DNA from: Anaerolineae bacterium
GTDB lineage: Bacteria > Chloroflexota > Anaerolineae > B4-G1 > SLSP01
NCBI GenBank assembly: GCA_016928755.1
Contig: JAFGKB010000116.1
Coordinates: 1 to 13,155, forward strand
Reading direction: 5' to 3'
DNA: 13,155 nucleotides
Part shown: one piece after another, positions 1-7,547 of the stretch
How positions within the stretch are numbered: position 1 is the stretch's first letter
Layout of the letters: each line of letters starts with the position of its first letter
The notes under the pieces: model-generated
Seen by the model: the letters and a program-made list of their open reading frames with translations, nothing else
The model's database searches: none
Told to the model about the DNA's origin: nothing
Position numbers and translations under genes: made by a program

Positions 1-1427
1 AACCGCAAATCTTCCGGCGAGTTATTCATAATCAGACTCGCCGCGAGGGCCTTCATAAAGATAGATTTACCGCTACCGGTCGTGCCGGCAACTAAGAGAT
101 GGGGCATTTTAGCCAAGTCGGCAACAATGGCCTCACCGGCAACATCAAGCCCCGCCGCAAAGCATAACGGACTACCACACTTCTCAAAAGCCACACTCTC
201 CAATACCGAGCGCAACCGGACCAGGGCAATCTCATCATTGGGGACTTCAATGCCGACTACAGCCCGCCCCGGCACCGGGGCTTCAACACGCAAAGACTGT
301 GCCGCCAGTGCTAAGGCTAAATCATCAGCCAGTGAGGCAATCTGATTGACCCGGACTTTACGCTGGTGTTCATCACCATTACCTTTAGTGATATACCCCG
401 GCGAGACTCCAAATTGAGTCACAGTAGGCCCAATGCGGGGCTTCGTCATCTCTACAGGTACGCCAAATTGCGCTAACGTTTCTTTAATGATTTCCTGCTT
501 CTTGATAACTTCAGCGTTATCTATGCTCAACTTCTTGGTTTTCTCAAGCAAACCTAAAGCGGGAAGATTGTCATCACTAGATCGGGGTTTCTTTGTGGCC
601 GGCTTCGCTGTTTGTACGCGCGGCTGGCTTGTCGCCGGTTTACGGTCTAAGCTAGTCTTAGACTGCTCAAGGTTTTCTTTTTCAACCCTCGGTTTCTCAG
701 AATGCGTGGGTTTAGTTTCCCGTCCGGGAATAGGAGAGGTCATTACACCGCGTGAGACCTGCTGGACAACTGCTGCCGGAGGTGGGGAACGACGCTCCCG
801 ACGCATCGCGCGCTGAGCCTCCCAAACAGCTACCAGACGTTTGCCGAAATCACGCACCATCTCAGTGGTTACATCAAAAGCCAAGGCTATACCCAGAAAA
901 GTAACTAGCGACATCAGAACATTGGTAATCAGAGGGCCAAACGCATTCGAGAAGAAAACGCTGACGGCCCAACCAACTAGACCGCCACCACGCCCCGACT
1001 CGACTAAAGCCCACCCATAAGTCCGCATTACGGTATGCGTAATCGCTAAAAGGCCGACCAAGGTGAGTTCCATACCTAAAAAGGGTCGCCAACGCCATAC
1101 GGTTGGTTGGTGCACAATATGCCGCAACAGGAGAAGTCCCACGGCTGTGATTAAAGCACCGGTAGGATAGGCCCCCCAGCCAAAGAGTAACACTAAGAAA
1201 CGCGCCCAGGCACTGCCCCAAGTGCCGGTATCAACCCCGGCTATAGTGGCAATCGTCAACAATCCCCCAAGCATTAAAGCCACAGAGAACAGTTGCAGGG
1301 TCGCGGGGTGGTTCAACCCGGCCCATATCTTACGCCCTAGCCCAGACTCCCGGAGACTAGCAAAAAGCTCCTGGGATTTGCTTGCGTCCGGTGTCCCACT
1401 CTTCTTATGAGATTGGGAGCGCGCCAT
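1..1427 (-). CDS. ftsK: DNA translocase FtsK/SpoIIIE, N-terminal part (C-terminus outside window)
   Basis: This gene encodes a membrane-anchored, ATP-driven DNA pump that moves chromosome termini through the closing septum. The reading frame is open from an ATG at 1427 to the left edge, giving 475 visible residues. About four hydrophobic segments lie at residues 45-63, 75-100, 117-135 and 150-183. A basic, Pro-rich linker spans about 205-290. The start of the translocase motor follows, with the motif PGRAVVGIEVPN at 386-397 and the Walker A GTTGSGKS at 448-455 (bases 63-86). Walker B and the DNA-reading gamma domain are out of view. The N-terminal membrane part is compact, as in Gram-positive SpoIIIE/FtsK. 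The ATG lies 10 bases after the stop of the S1-like gene with only a weak AGG upstream, so translation is probably coupled. Family assignment is very secure; FtsK versus SpoIIIE naming is arbitrary. Confidence 0.95.
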   Translation of the reverse strand, partial: MARSQSHKKSGTPDASKSQELFASLRESGLGRKIWAGLNHPATLQLFSVALMLGGLLTIATIAGVDTGTWGSAWARFLVLLFGWGAYPTGALITAVGLLLLRHIVHQPTVWRWRPFLGMELTLVGLLAITHTVMRTYGWALVESGRGGGLVGWAVSVFFSNAFGPLITNVLMSLVTFLGIALAFDVTTEMVRDFGKRLVAVWEAQRAMRRERRSPPPAAVVQQVSRGVMTSPIPGRETKPTHSEKPRVEKENLEQSKTSLDRKPATSQPRVQTAKPATKKPRSSDDNLPALGLLEKTKKLSIDNAEVIKKQEIIKETLAQFGVPVEMTKPRIGPTVTQFGVSPGYITKGNGDEHQRKVRVNQIASLADDLALALAAQSLRVEAPVPGRAVVGIEVPNDEIALVRLRSVLESVAFEKCGSPLCFAAGLDVAGEAIVADLAKMPHLLVAGTTGSGKSIFMKALAASLIMNNSPEDLR

Positions 1428-1437
1428 AGAATACGAC

Positions 1438-2385
1438 CTACGCTGAGGCATAAGTACAATCTTCATTTGGAAGCCCGAGGGCTATCCGATGATCTTCAGG
1501 GACGATGTCCAGGACTAACACCGAAATCTCTTGTCCAACATGGTAAGCCCGGTCTAAATTAGGGACATAATCTGCGCCGTTGAACTCTGAGATATGCAGT
1601 AAGCCCTCTAAACCATCCACCAACTCCACAAAAACCCCAAACCGTTCCACACTGACAATTGTCCCGGTTATATGGTCACCACATTGCAGCCGATCATAGA
1701 CCGAATCCCAGGGGTTAGGCTGTATACGTTTAAGGCTCAGTCCCACCCGCTGATGCTCAGGGTCAATACTCAAAATCAGAACCTCGACATTCTGTCCTGG
1801 TTCCAAAAAATCCTCAGGATGTCGCACCCTCCCCCATGAGATCTCGGAGATATGTACCATCCCTTCCAAGGGACCAATATCCACAAAAGCACCAAAGGGA
1901 CGCACACTGGTAATCCTGCCCGTGCAGATTCTCCCCGGGCACAGCCAATCAGGCCACTGCGGGCGTTCAAACTCACATTCAGCAACCTGTCGCTCTGAAA
2001 GCAGAATACGGTTCCGGGCCGGTTCTACCTCAATAATGCACAAGCGCATAACTTGCCCCAGATACTCCTGAAACTGCACTTCACGGGCCGTAGGATCAGC
2101 AGGAAAGGGATAAGCAATAAGATGTGAGGCCGGAATAAAACACTCCACACCTTCCCAGTGAGAAACTAACCCACCACGGTTAAACCCATCAATGGCAAGT
2201 TGCATAATCTTACGGCATTTCTGTAGGTTACGGGCCTCTTCCCAGATCTCTTCAGCAACAATCGGCGCTTCAACCCATTCCCAAAACTCCGCTACACAAC
2301 CGCAGCTCATAGGACCTTCTTCCAATATCACCTGCCAATACCGTTCACAGGGTGGACTGTATGGCGGAATATACCGACCATTCAT
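1438..2385 (-). CDS. Cysteine-rich protein with three S1 RNA-binding domains
   Basis: This is a 315-residue protein with a novel-looking N-terminus (1-56) and three S1-type OB folds at about 58-134 (degenerate), 150-221 and 236-305. The second and third carry classic S1 features: FGAFVDI and GMVHISEISWGR at 164-185, and FGVFVEL with LLHISE at 249-267. It is colinear with domains 2-4 of the large S1 protein at the right end of the window, so the two are paralogues. Domain 1 and the acidic tail of that protein are absent here. Eleven cysteines are present (13, 28, 30, 57, 82, 116, 137, 149, 154, 235, 310). An RNA-binding role in translation or RNA turnover is inferred from the family; the specific target is unknown. 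The start is an ATG six bases after a strong AGAAGGAG. The gene is followed closely by ftsK. Confidence 0.85.
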   Translation of the reverse strand: MNGRYIPPYSPPCERYWQVILEEGPMSCGCVAEFWEWVEAPIVAEEIWEEARNLQKCRKIMQLAIDGFNRGGLVSHWEGVECFIPASHLIAYPFPADPTAREVQFQEYLGQVMRLCIIEVEPARNRILLSERQVAECEFERPQWPDWLCPGRICTGRITSVRPFGAFVDIGPLEGMVHISEISWGRVRHPEDFLEPGQNVEVLILSIDPEHQRVGLSLKRIQPNPWDSVYDRLQCGDHITGTIVSVERFGVFVELVDGLEGLLHISEFNGADYVPNLDRAYHVGQEISVLVLDIVPEDHRIALGLPNEDCTYASA

Positions 2386-2477
2386 AAAACGCTCCTTCTA
2401 CATTCCCAAATACGGATAGGCAACACAAAATATACAGAACTGGAGATCAACCAATCCAAGCCATCCCCAGAGATTCT
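2386..2477 (-). other. Intergenic gap between the membrane sensor and the S1-like gene
   Basis: These 92 bases contain the Shine-Dalgarno AGAAGGAG (2392-2399) of the S1-like gene. I see no convincing hairpin terminator. A weak promoter-like pair is present on the minus strand (TTGGAT, 19-base spacer, TATATT), but the spacing is poor. The S1-like gene and ftsK may be read through from upstream or have a weak promoter here. Confidence 0.35.
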
Positions 2478-4358
2478 TCATCCTGTTGAAGTACACTGAT
2501 CGCAAACATCCTGTTCCATCTCAATAATAATACGCGCAAGATTCTCTATCGCTATACGTTGCTTCCGGTAAAAATCAGATTCACTAAGGGCTAGACGGGC
2601 GGCCACCTCACGCACTTTTTGACCACGCAGAAATTTCATCTCTAATATATTGTATAACAACCACTCCGGAGCTGTCAAATTTCGGTCGCCATCAGGGCGC
2701 ATCTCCTCAATAGCATCGGTCAGAACAGAGCGCAGACCTTTCACCGAATTACCGTCATAATCCTCTGCGGCTCTCTGAACTATTTGGAGATTGAGCAATG
2801 GGTTATCGGTTAAACGTGGCCCACCCCAATAATGTGATAATGCATTATGGACCCATTTTGGCAACTGCGGGGAAGCCACCAATGCAAATCCTTCAGCCGC
2901 TTGTTGTCCATACCGCAACATCCCCCGGCGACGTTGAATCTCTTCCAATTCAGGCAAAAGCGGGACAAAAACATCGAAGAAAGCGGATTGCAACTCGCGG
3001 TCCTCCAATGCAGCACTGACTTGTATCAACATTTTATCAAATAAGGTACGAATTTGGACCGCAAGAGGAAGGGTTACCTCTGGTGATTTGATCCCCATCA
3101 GCCCCAAAAGTCGTTTACCCACCTTATCGTGGATAGGAATTACCCAGTAACCATCCCAAATAATAAAGGGGGCCAGTTGCTCCATATCCTTAGCGCTATT
3201 TAAGGGGAAAGAGGCTAATTCCTCAGATGAAAGTTGGACACCACAACGGACCTCGTGACGCAGGTTCCCGTTGTCCAAGACACCGATAAAACCACCGGGA
3301 CTACGTAGCAATTCACAAGTAGCGGCTAAGATATTCTCAAGAAACTGGTTCAAATCACTGGTCGTCAATAACCGTTGACTCAACTCCTGGACTTGAGCAA
3401 CTTCAGCATGGCTCTCACGATATAGGGCCAAATCTAAAAGTGGCTTAAAAGCCTCTACACCAAACTGTACCAAAATCATGACCAACGCCATCGCAACTAA
3501 TGAGAAAGTGTAATTCCCTAACCCTAAAGCCTGTTCTACAGACAGGCCCGTATTAAAAGCGACTAAAGCCAATATTGCCGCAATCGGCCCACGCAGTAAA
3601 AAGCGGACCAAACGATGCTTAACAATCCGCTCTGGCGTTAAAACCCCAATAAATGCGACACTATAAGAAACCATAACCAGCATCCCGGCAATTGCTATAT
3701 TAGCCAAGATTAACACAATCCACAAAACACTGCCGGCAGTACCGCGAGGCCAACCGATAACCAACAAATAAGGGAAGACCCCCATTGCCGGGGCAATAAA
3801 ACCAATAGAAAGATAGATCATACGCCGGCGCGCGGCCCGTGTATAACAGCGACTGTGTGCGACAAAGGTCTCCCGTAAACCCTCCACAAGACTGAGCAAG
3901 AATAGAATCGCAAAGAGGTAGAAAAAGGGGCCGGGTCGCATATGCGCAGCTCCGGCGGTTAATGTGACATCATAGACCACCCAATCCGTATACAATGCCA
4001 GTAAAGCTATAACCGCGCTTAACGTCCAGCTAAAAGGGCGTAACCATACAGGATAATGATTATCAATTACAGTAAGCCGGATAGCACGCGCAAACTCAAG
4101 GTACAAAGTCGGTGTAAAAGCAATCCCCAACCATTGCAGACGCAACAATACGACGGCGCGATCCAAGTCCTGCACATTCGTAAGAAGCAGGTCAATGAGA
4201 TAGACGAGACAGAGACATGCTAGTAAGCCACTAAAAGTGCGTGAAACACGACTCTGGCGGTTATAAAAGAGCAAGTACAATAATAGTGCAAAGGCTGTAA
4301 TATCCAAGCCAATGGTTAATATATCATTGACCTTAATTAAAAAATGAAACCAGTCCAT
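2478..4358 (-). CDS. Multi-span membrane sensor with GAF-like domain and C-terminal HTH, no kinase domain
   Basis: This 626-residue protein has about nine hydrophobic spans in its first 305 residues: 15-33, 43-60, 74-92, 107-128, 144-161, 180-203, 211-240, 256-273 and 284-303. The first seven resemble the 7TM sensor block found at the N-terminus of some histidine kinases. Residues about 322-455 look like a GAF domain. A helical segment at about 505-615 ends in a sigma-region-4-like helix-turn-helix, with VREVAARLALSESDFYRKQR at 582-601. No histidine-kinase H-box or ATP-binding N/G boxes and no GGDEF motif are visible. This suggests a one-component membrane regulator that senses a ligand and acts directly on DNA; the role is inference. 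The last residues hold CDQC (619-622). The ATG lies three bases after the acetyltransferase stop with no clear Shine-Dalgarno, so translation is probably coupled to that gene. Confidence 0.75.
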   Translation of the reverse strand: MDWFHFLIKVNDILTIGLDITAFALLLYLLFYNRQSRVSRTFSGLLACLCLVYLIDLLLTNVQDLDRAVVLLRLQWLGIAFTPTLYLEFARAIRLTVIDNHYPVWLRPFSWTLSAVIALLALYTDWVVYDVTLTAGAAHMRPGPFFYLFAILFLLSLVEGLRETFVAHSRCYTRAARRRMIYLSIGFIAPAMGVFPYLLVIGWPRGTAGSVLWIVLILANIAIAGMLVMVSYSVAFIGVLTPERIVKHRLVRFLLRGPIAAILALVAFNTGLSVEQALGLGNYTFSLVAMALVMILVQFGVEAFKPLLDLALYRESHAEVAQVQELSQRLLTTSDLNQFLENILAATCELLRSPGGFIGVLDNGNLRHEVRCGVQLSSEELASFPLNSAKDMEQLAPFIIWDGYWVIPIHDKVGKRLLGLMGIKSPEVTLPLAVQIRTLFDKMLIQVSAALEDRELQSAFFDVFVPLLPELEEIQRRRGMLRYGQQAAEGFALVASPQLPKWVHNALSHYWGGPRLTDNPLLNLQIVQRAAEDYDGNSVKGLRSVLTDAIEEMRPDGDRNLTAPEWLLYNILEMKFLRGQKVREVAARLALSESDFYRKQRIAIENLARIIIEMEQDVCDQCTSTG

Positions 4359-4361
4359 ACT

Positions 4362-4892
4362 TTAGGGAATTCGTTTACGGAAAAATAGGCCAACATCCTG
4401 CCCCGGCCAATAAGCATCTTGAAAACCACAGAATGTAAAACCCTGGGAGAGCGCAAAACCAATGACCGGTTGGGCTTTGGGTAAAGTTACCAAGATTAAG
4501 CCGTTGATATGTTGGCGTAAACACCAAGTTGTAGCATGTTGTAATAATGCCGTAGCCACACCACGACGGCGCACTTCTGGCATAACGCCCAAATCCACTA
4601 TCCGCGCCTGTTGCCGTTCTGGGTCTAAAATAACGCCCAAATAGCCAAGAATCAACCGTTTTTCTACTGCCACCCAGAAATTATCCCGGTGGGGCCAAAC
4701 CTTTGAAAGTATGTCCGGTGATAGATTCGGCTCAATCCTCTGTTGTCGTGGCAAGCGCACCTTCACAAAACGCACGGACCACTCTTTGTCGCCCCGACGT
4801 TCTTCCATTTGCCAGGCGATTTCAGTCGTGTAGGACAGATCTAGAGCTAAACAGTCTTCCCAATCACCTTCACGTGCTACACGAATACGCAA
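4362..4892 (-). CDS. GNAT-family N-acetyltransferase
   Basis: This is a 176-residue protein with the GNAT fold. Residues 98-119 hold the acetyl-CoA-binding motif A (V-D-L-G-V-M-P-E-V, then R-R-R-G-V-A-T at 108-114). A C-terminal GFALSQGF at 145-152 matches the usual motif B end. It should transfer an acyl group from acyl-CoA to an amine; the substrate cannot be read from the sequence. Motif A resembles RimI-like members, but the N-terminal 70 residues are longer than in RimI, so I do not call it RimI. The start is a TTG at 4892, five bases downstream of a full AGGAGG; no ATG fits. It sits 27 bases after the surface-protein gene and three bases before the membrane-sensor gene. Confidence 0.85.
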   Translation of the reverse strand: MRIRVAREGDWEDCLALDLSYTTEIAWQMEERRGDKEWSVRFVKVRLPRQQRIEPNLSPDILSKVWPHRDNFWVAVEKRLILGYLGVILDPERQQARIVDLGVMPEVRRRGVATALLQHATTWCLRQHINGLILVTLPKAQPVIGFALSQGFTFCGFQDAYWPGQDVGLFFRKRIP

Positions 4893-4897
4893 AATAA

Positions 4898-4903
4898 CCT
4901 CCT
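4898..4903 (-). promoter_or_regulatory. Shine-Dalgarno AGGAGG that fixes a TTG start
   Basis: A perfect AGGAGG lies five bases upstream of TTG 4892. It supports this rare start codon for the acetyltransferase and partly offsets the weak initiator. Confidence 0.8.
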
Positions 4904-4919
4904 AACTCTACCCAAATCA

Positions 4920-5693
4920 TTATGATCCTGACGCAACAATACTGAGAGGAATAGTACAAATCGCCGTATTACCATAAATATCGACGACCACCAGGCGGAA
5001 GAGATAGAAACCACCGGGTGGGTAAGCAGTCACGTCAGAAACATCCCAATAACCTAATAAACCATTCTCCACAGGAACATCATATTGCGAGATAAAGTTC
5101 GGCGTATCGCTACCGGGAAACTGAACCTCAAACTTATAATATGAAAATGCATTTGTCGCGGCTGTCCCCCGGACCTCGACCAGATTAGAGACACTAGCCC
5201 CGGCAACCGGCATAACTAATTGAGCATTAGGTGAGGGGCAATCCGGCGGCGGAACAGCCGGGGCGGTAGGCGTAGGAGAAGGGGCCGGTGTAGCAGTTGG
5301 TAATTCCAAGGCCGGTATATCCTCGGTGCTAGTGAGTGGCTCACCCTCAACTAATGGCGTGACCAAAACCGCAGTTGGCACAGCAGTCGATGTCGGTGTT
5401 GGTGTAAACAACCCGACATCGACAACCGGCGTACTCTCTGCCACATCAGGAAACATAGGGGCCAGGTAAGTACTGAGCACAAAAACTACCCCACCCAACA
5501 TTAGAAATAATAAAGAAACTAACAAAGAACGCGCCATGCGCTGTTGATTAATATCCCGCTCCAATGAAAACTGCGCGGCATCCCGCCGACGTTTTGCCGA
5601 AAGCGAAGACATTAAATACGCTATTGAGCCTACCAAGCAAACCAGATAGACGAGGATAGCTTGTTGGGCTAACCAGCGCAAAACTACATTCAT
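4920..5693 (-). CDS. Membrane-anchored surface protein with Pro/Thr-rich linker and Ig-like C-terminal domain
   Basis: This is a 257-residue protein that I do not recognise by name. Two hydrophobic spans (about 12-31 and 56-76) flank a short, strongly basic loop (KRRR at 34-37), so by the positive-inside rule the loop is cytoplasmic and the rest faces outward. Residues about 97-150 form a low-complexity Thr/Pro linker. Residues about 152-253 look like a beta-sandwich of the Ig/fibronectin kind (GASVSNLVEVRGTA at 165-178, then a regular beta pattern). Two cysteines (152 and 246) bracket this domain and could form a disulfide. The start ATG overlaps the stop of the upstream phosphorylase as ATGA, indicating coupled translation. 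A role in cell-surface binding or envelope structure is a guess. Such Pro/Thr linkers are common in Chloroflexota exported proteins. Confidence 0.75.
   Translation of the reverse strand: MNVVLRWLAQQAILVYLVCLVGSIAYLMSSLSAKRRRDAAQFSLERDINQQRMARSLLVSLLFLMLGGVVFVLSTYLAPMFPDVAESTPVVDVGLFTPTPTSTAVPTAVLVTPLVEGEPLTSTEDIPALELPTATPAPSPTPTAPAVPPPDCPSPNAQLVMPVAGASVSNLVEVRGTAATNAFSYYKFEVQFPGSDTPNFISQYDVPVENGLLGYWDVSDVTAYPPGGFYLFRLVVVDIYGNTAICTIPLSIVASGS
5244..5405 (-). repeat. Low-complexity Pro/Thr-rich linker coding segment
   Basis: Codons for residues about 97-150 of the surface protein encode irregular T-P, P-T and A-P repeats, including TPTPTSTAVPT and PTATPAPSPTPTAP. This is a flexible spacer between the membrane anchor and the outer domain. 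Such stretches can vary in length between strains. Confidence 0.7.
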
Positions 5694-6529
5694 AGTGTTC
5701 TAAGTACTCCACGAATAATCGTCTCTAAACGCGGGACTAATATCTTACCCGCTTCCAAGACTTCTTCATGGTTCGGTTCAGGAACCCCTTCTTCACCCCC
5801 CAAGGAATTACTAATACCAGATATACCCAGTACCTGAATCCCACCATGTCGGGCCACAGTTACCTCTGGGACTGTGGACATACCGACAGCATCCGCCCCA
5901 ATAGTCCGTAAGAACCGCACATCCGCGAGGGTCTCAAAACTCGGCCCTGCCAGGCAGATATATACGCCTTGATGGTATGGAATACCGGCTTCCAGAGCGG
6001 TTGCCTGAGCAACATCACGTAATTGGGAATCATACGCATTATTCATACCCGGGAAACGTGGGCCAAACTCCTCCAGATTGGGACCACGTAACGGATTAAG
6101 ACCTGCCATCCCCATCAGATTAATATGATCACGAATAATCATCACATCACCCGGACGATAGGTCATATTGAGTCCCCCGGCAGCGTTCGTCACAACCAGG
6201 GTTTCAACACCCAAAACCTGCATTACGCGAATTGGAAAGCCTATTTGGATAATTGAATAGCCCTCATAGTAATGAGCACGGCCTTGCATCACGATAACAG
6301 GCTGCCCCTCAAGCCTCCCCATAACCAAACGGCCCTGGTGTCCGGCAACGGTGGAAACAGGATAATTGGGAATTTTATCATAAGGAATGATGACCGCATC
6401 CTCCACCGATTCAGCTAACGCATTAAGTCCCGAACCCAAGATTAAACCAACTTTGGGTTCCAATTCAGTATACTGCCGAATAGCCGCCACAGCTTCCTGA
6501 AAATCCTTCATCGTGTAAAATTTATCCAT
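5690..6529 (-). CDS. punA: Purine nucleoside phosphorylase, trimeric 6-oxopurine type
   Basis: This enzyme cleaves purine (deoxy)nucleosides with phosphate to the base and (deoxy)ribose-1-phosphate in purine salvage. The protein is 279 residues from the chosen start. Its active-site residues line up almost number for number with human PNP: Ser33 in GSGL, His64 in GHQGRL, Arg84, His86 and Tyr88 in RAHYYEGY, Phe198-Glu199 in GPSFET, Met217-Ser218, Asn241 and His254. The Glu/Asn pair is typical of enzymes acting on guanosine and inosine rather than adenosine. Candidate starts are GTG 6535, ATG 6532 and ATG 6529. The Shine-Dalgarno AGAAGGAG at 6537-6544 gives the best spacing (seven bases) to 6529. 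The gene begins inside the 3' end of the recombinase gene and ends in an ATGA overlap with the surface-protein gene. Confidence 0.95.
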   Translation of the reverse strand: MDKFYTMKDFQEAVAAIRQYTELEPKVGLILGSGLNALAESVEDAVIIPYDKIPNYPVSTVAGHQGRLVMGRLEGQPVIVMQGRAHYYEGYSIIQIGFPIRVMQVLGVETLVVTNAAGGLNMTYRPGDVMIIRDHINLMGMAGLNPLRGPNLEEFGPRFPGMNNAYDSQLRDVAQATALEAGIPYHQGVYICLAGPSFETLADVRFLRTIGADAVGMSTVPEVTVARHGGIQVLGISGISNSLGGEEGVPEPNHEEVLEAGKILVPRLETIIRGVLRTL

Positions 6530-7445
6530 CATCACGCTCCTTCTCAGATTTTAATGTATTAGCTCTTGGATGAGACTGATCATAAACGGTCCGCTTGCGC
6601 CGACTAGAAACCTCGGTGTAGATTTGAGTTGTCGTAATGTTTGCGTGCCCCAAGAACTGTTGCACCTCACGTAGATCAGCCCCCCCATCCAACAAATGTG
6701 TCGCGAAAGTGTGTCGCAAAGTATGCGGCGCGACTTTATGCTCCAAACCAGATTCACGGGCACAATGTTGAATAATAAACCATAACCCTTGCCGGGTCAG
6801 CGGCTTACCGTTACGATTCACGAAAAGATGTCTTTCGTTTTTATCACACAACATAAAAGGTCGCCCGGAATCCACATAACAGCGGAGGACATCACAGGCA
6901 GTCATATGTAAAGGGACAATACGCTCCTTATTACCCTTTCCCACACAACGCAGGTTGCCCGCCTGCAAATCAACATCCTCCAATTTTAAGTCTACAATCT
7001 CGGTAGCCCGCAGACCCGTGGCATACATCAACTCTAATAATGCACGATCTCGTAACTCCAATGGAGTATACGCTTCAGCCACCGTTTCTAACAAACCTGA
7101 CACTTCATCATGTGAAAGTGCCGCAGGTAAACGCCGGCCAACCTTTGGCTGTTGTAACCATGTGGGCAAATGCTCGTCTATAACACTCTCAGTATACAGG
7201 AACTTTAGAAAAGCCCGCAGTGAGGCCACTCTCCGCGCTACAGTAGCAGCACTATATTTTTGCTCCTGTAGCCAGGCTAAGTAAGCTTCTAAATCAACTG
7301 TAGTTAAAGAATCTACAGCACAGTTTCGCCTTTGCAAAAAGGCCATAAACTGCTTCAAATCCCGCCGGTAAGCGGCGATGGTATTTAATGCATACCCGCG
7401 CTCAAAACGAATATAATGTAAAAACTGCTGCAAATGGGAATCCAT
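6522..7445 (-). CDS. xerD: Tyrosine recombinase XerC/XerD family
   Basis: This site-specific recombinase family resolves chromosome dimers at dif sites. From the ATG at 7445 the protein is 307 residues, close to E. coli XerD. An N-terminal SAM-like core-binding domain (about 3-88) precedes the catalytic domain. All catalytic residues are present: Arg146 (TGLRATE), Lys170 (GKGNKE), His241 and Arg244 (HTLRH), His267 (LGHANI) and the nucleophile Tyr276 (TTTQIYT). Their spacing matches XerD (148, 172, 244, 247, 270, 279). A longer frame reaches a TTG at 7484, but a perfect -10 hexamer lies six bases upstream of it, so the transcript would begin about there. The ATG at 7445 is the likelier start, although its own ribosome site is weak. 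The stop codon overlaps the phosphorylase start. XerD versus XerC cannot be settled without the partner gene. Confidence 0.9.
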   Translation of the reverse strand: MDSHLQQFLHYIRFERGYALNTIAAYRRDLKQFMAFLQRRNCAVDSLTTVDLEAYLAWLQEQKYSAATVARRVASLRAFLKFLYTESVIDEHLPTWLQQPKVGRRLPAALSHDEVSGLLETVAEAYTPLELRDRALLELMYATGLRATEIVDLKLEDVDLQAGNLRCVGKGNKERIVPLHMTACDVLRCYVDSGRPFMLCDKNERHLFVNRNGKPLTRQGLWFIIQHCARESGLEHKVAPHTLRHTFATHLLDGGADLREVQQFLGHANITTTQIYTEVSSRRKRTVYDQSHPRANTLKSEKERDDG

Positions 7446-7547
7446 ACCTTTGTTAGGGTTCCTTGCCCAAAACACATTATGCAAATAAAATTATACGATA
7501 ACTCATAAATAAAGCCAGTTATGAAAAGGTCACCTAACCTAGCCGTC
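7446..7547 (-). promoter_or_regulatory. Intergenic region with promoter for xerD and the downstream run
   Basis: On the minus strand a perfect TATAAT sits at 7490-7495, within the context CGTATAATTTTATT. The expected start of transcription is near 7483, giving a leader of about 38 bases before ATG 7445. There is no good -35 at 16-18 bases (TGGCTT is the nearest). I see no terminator hairpin with a U tract after the glycosyltransferase gene, so read-through from the gmk run is also possible. Confidence 0.55.

Noticed and set aside
874..1221. Minus-strand 115-residue open frame
   Set aside because: It lies in another frame within the ftsK membrane region, whose own frame is continuous and has recognisable motifs.
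5925..5945. Possible Glu-to-Asp change in the purine site of the phosphorylase (FETLAD)
   Set aside because: The purine-binding Glu of human PNP is the one right after Phe200, which is kept here as Phe198-Glu199; the Asp is at a different position.
7446..7484. TTG 7484 as the start of the recombinase
   Set aside because: The -10 hexamer lies six bases upstream, so the mRNA would start at about this codon; the ATG at 7445 gives the usual family length and catalytic-residue numbering.
7468..7505. A possible dif-like site upstream of xerD (GTATAAT and GCATAAT halves)
   Set aside because: The halves are direct rather than inverted and the spacing does not fit Xer arms; the -10 promoter explains the motif better.
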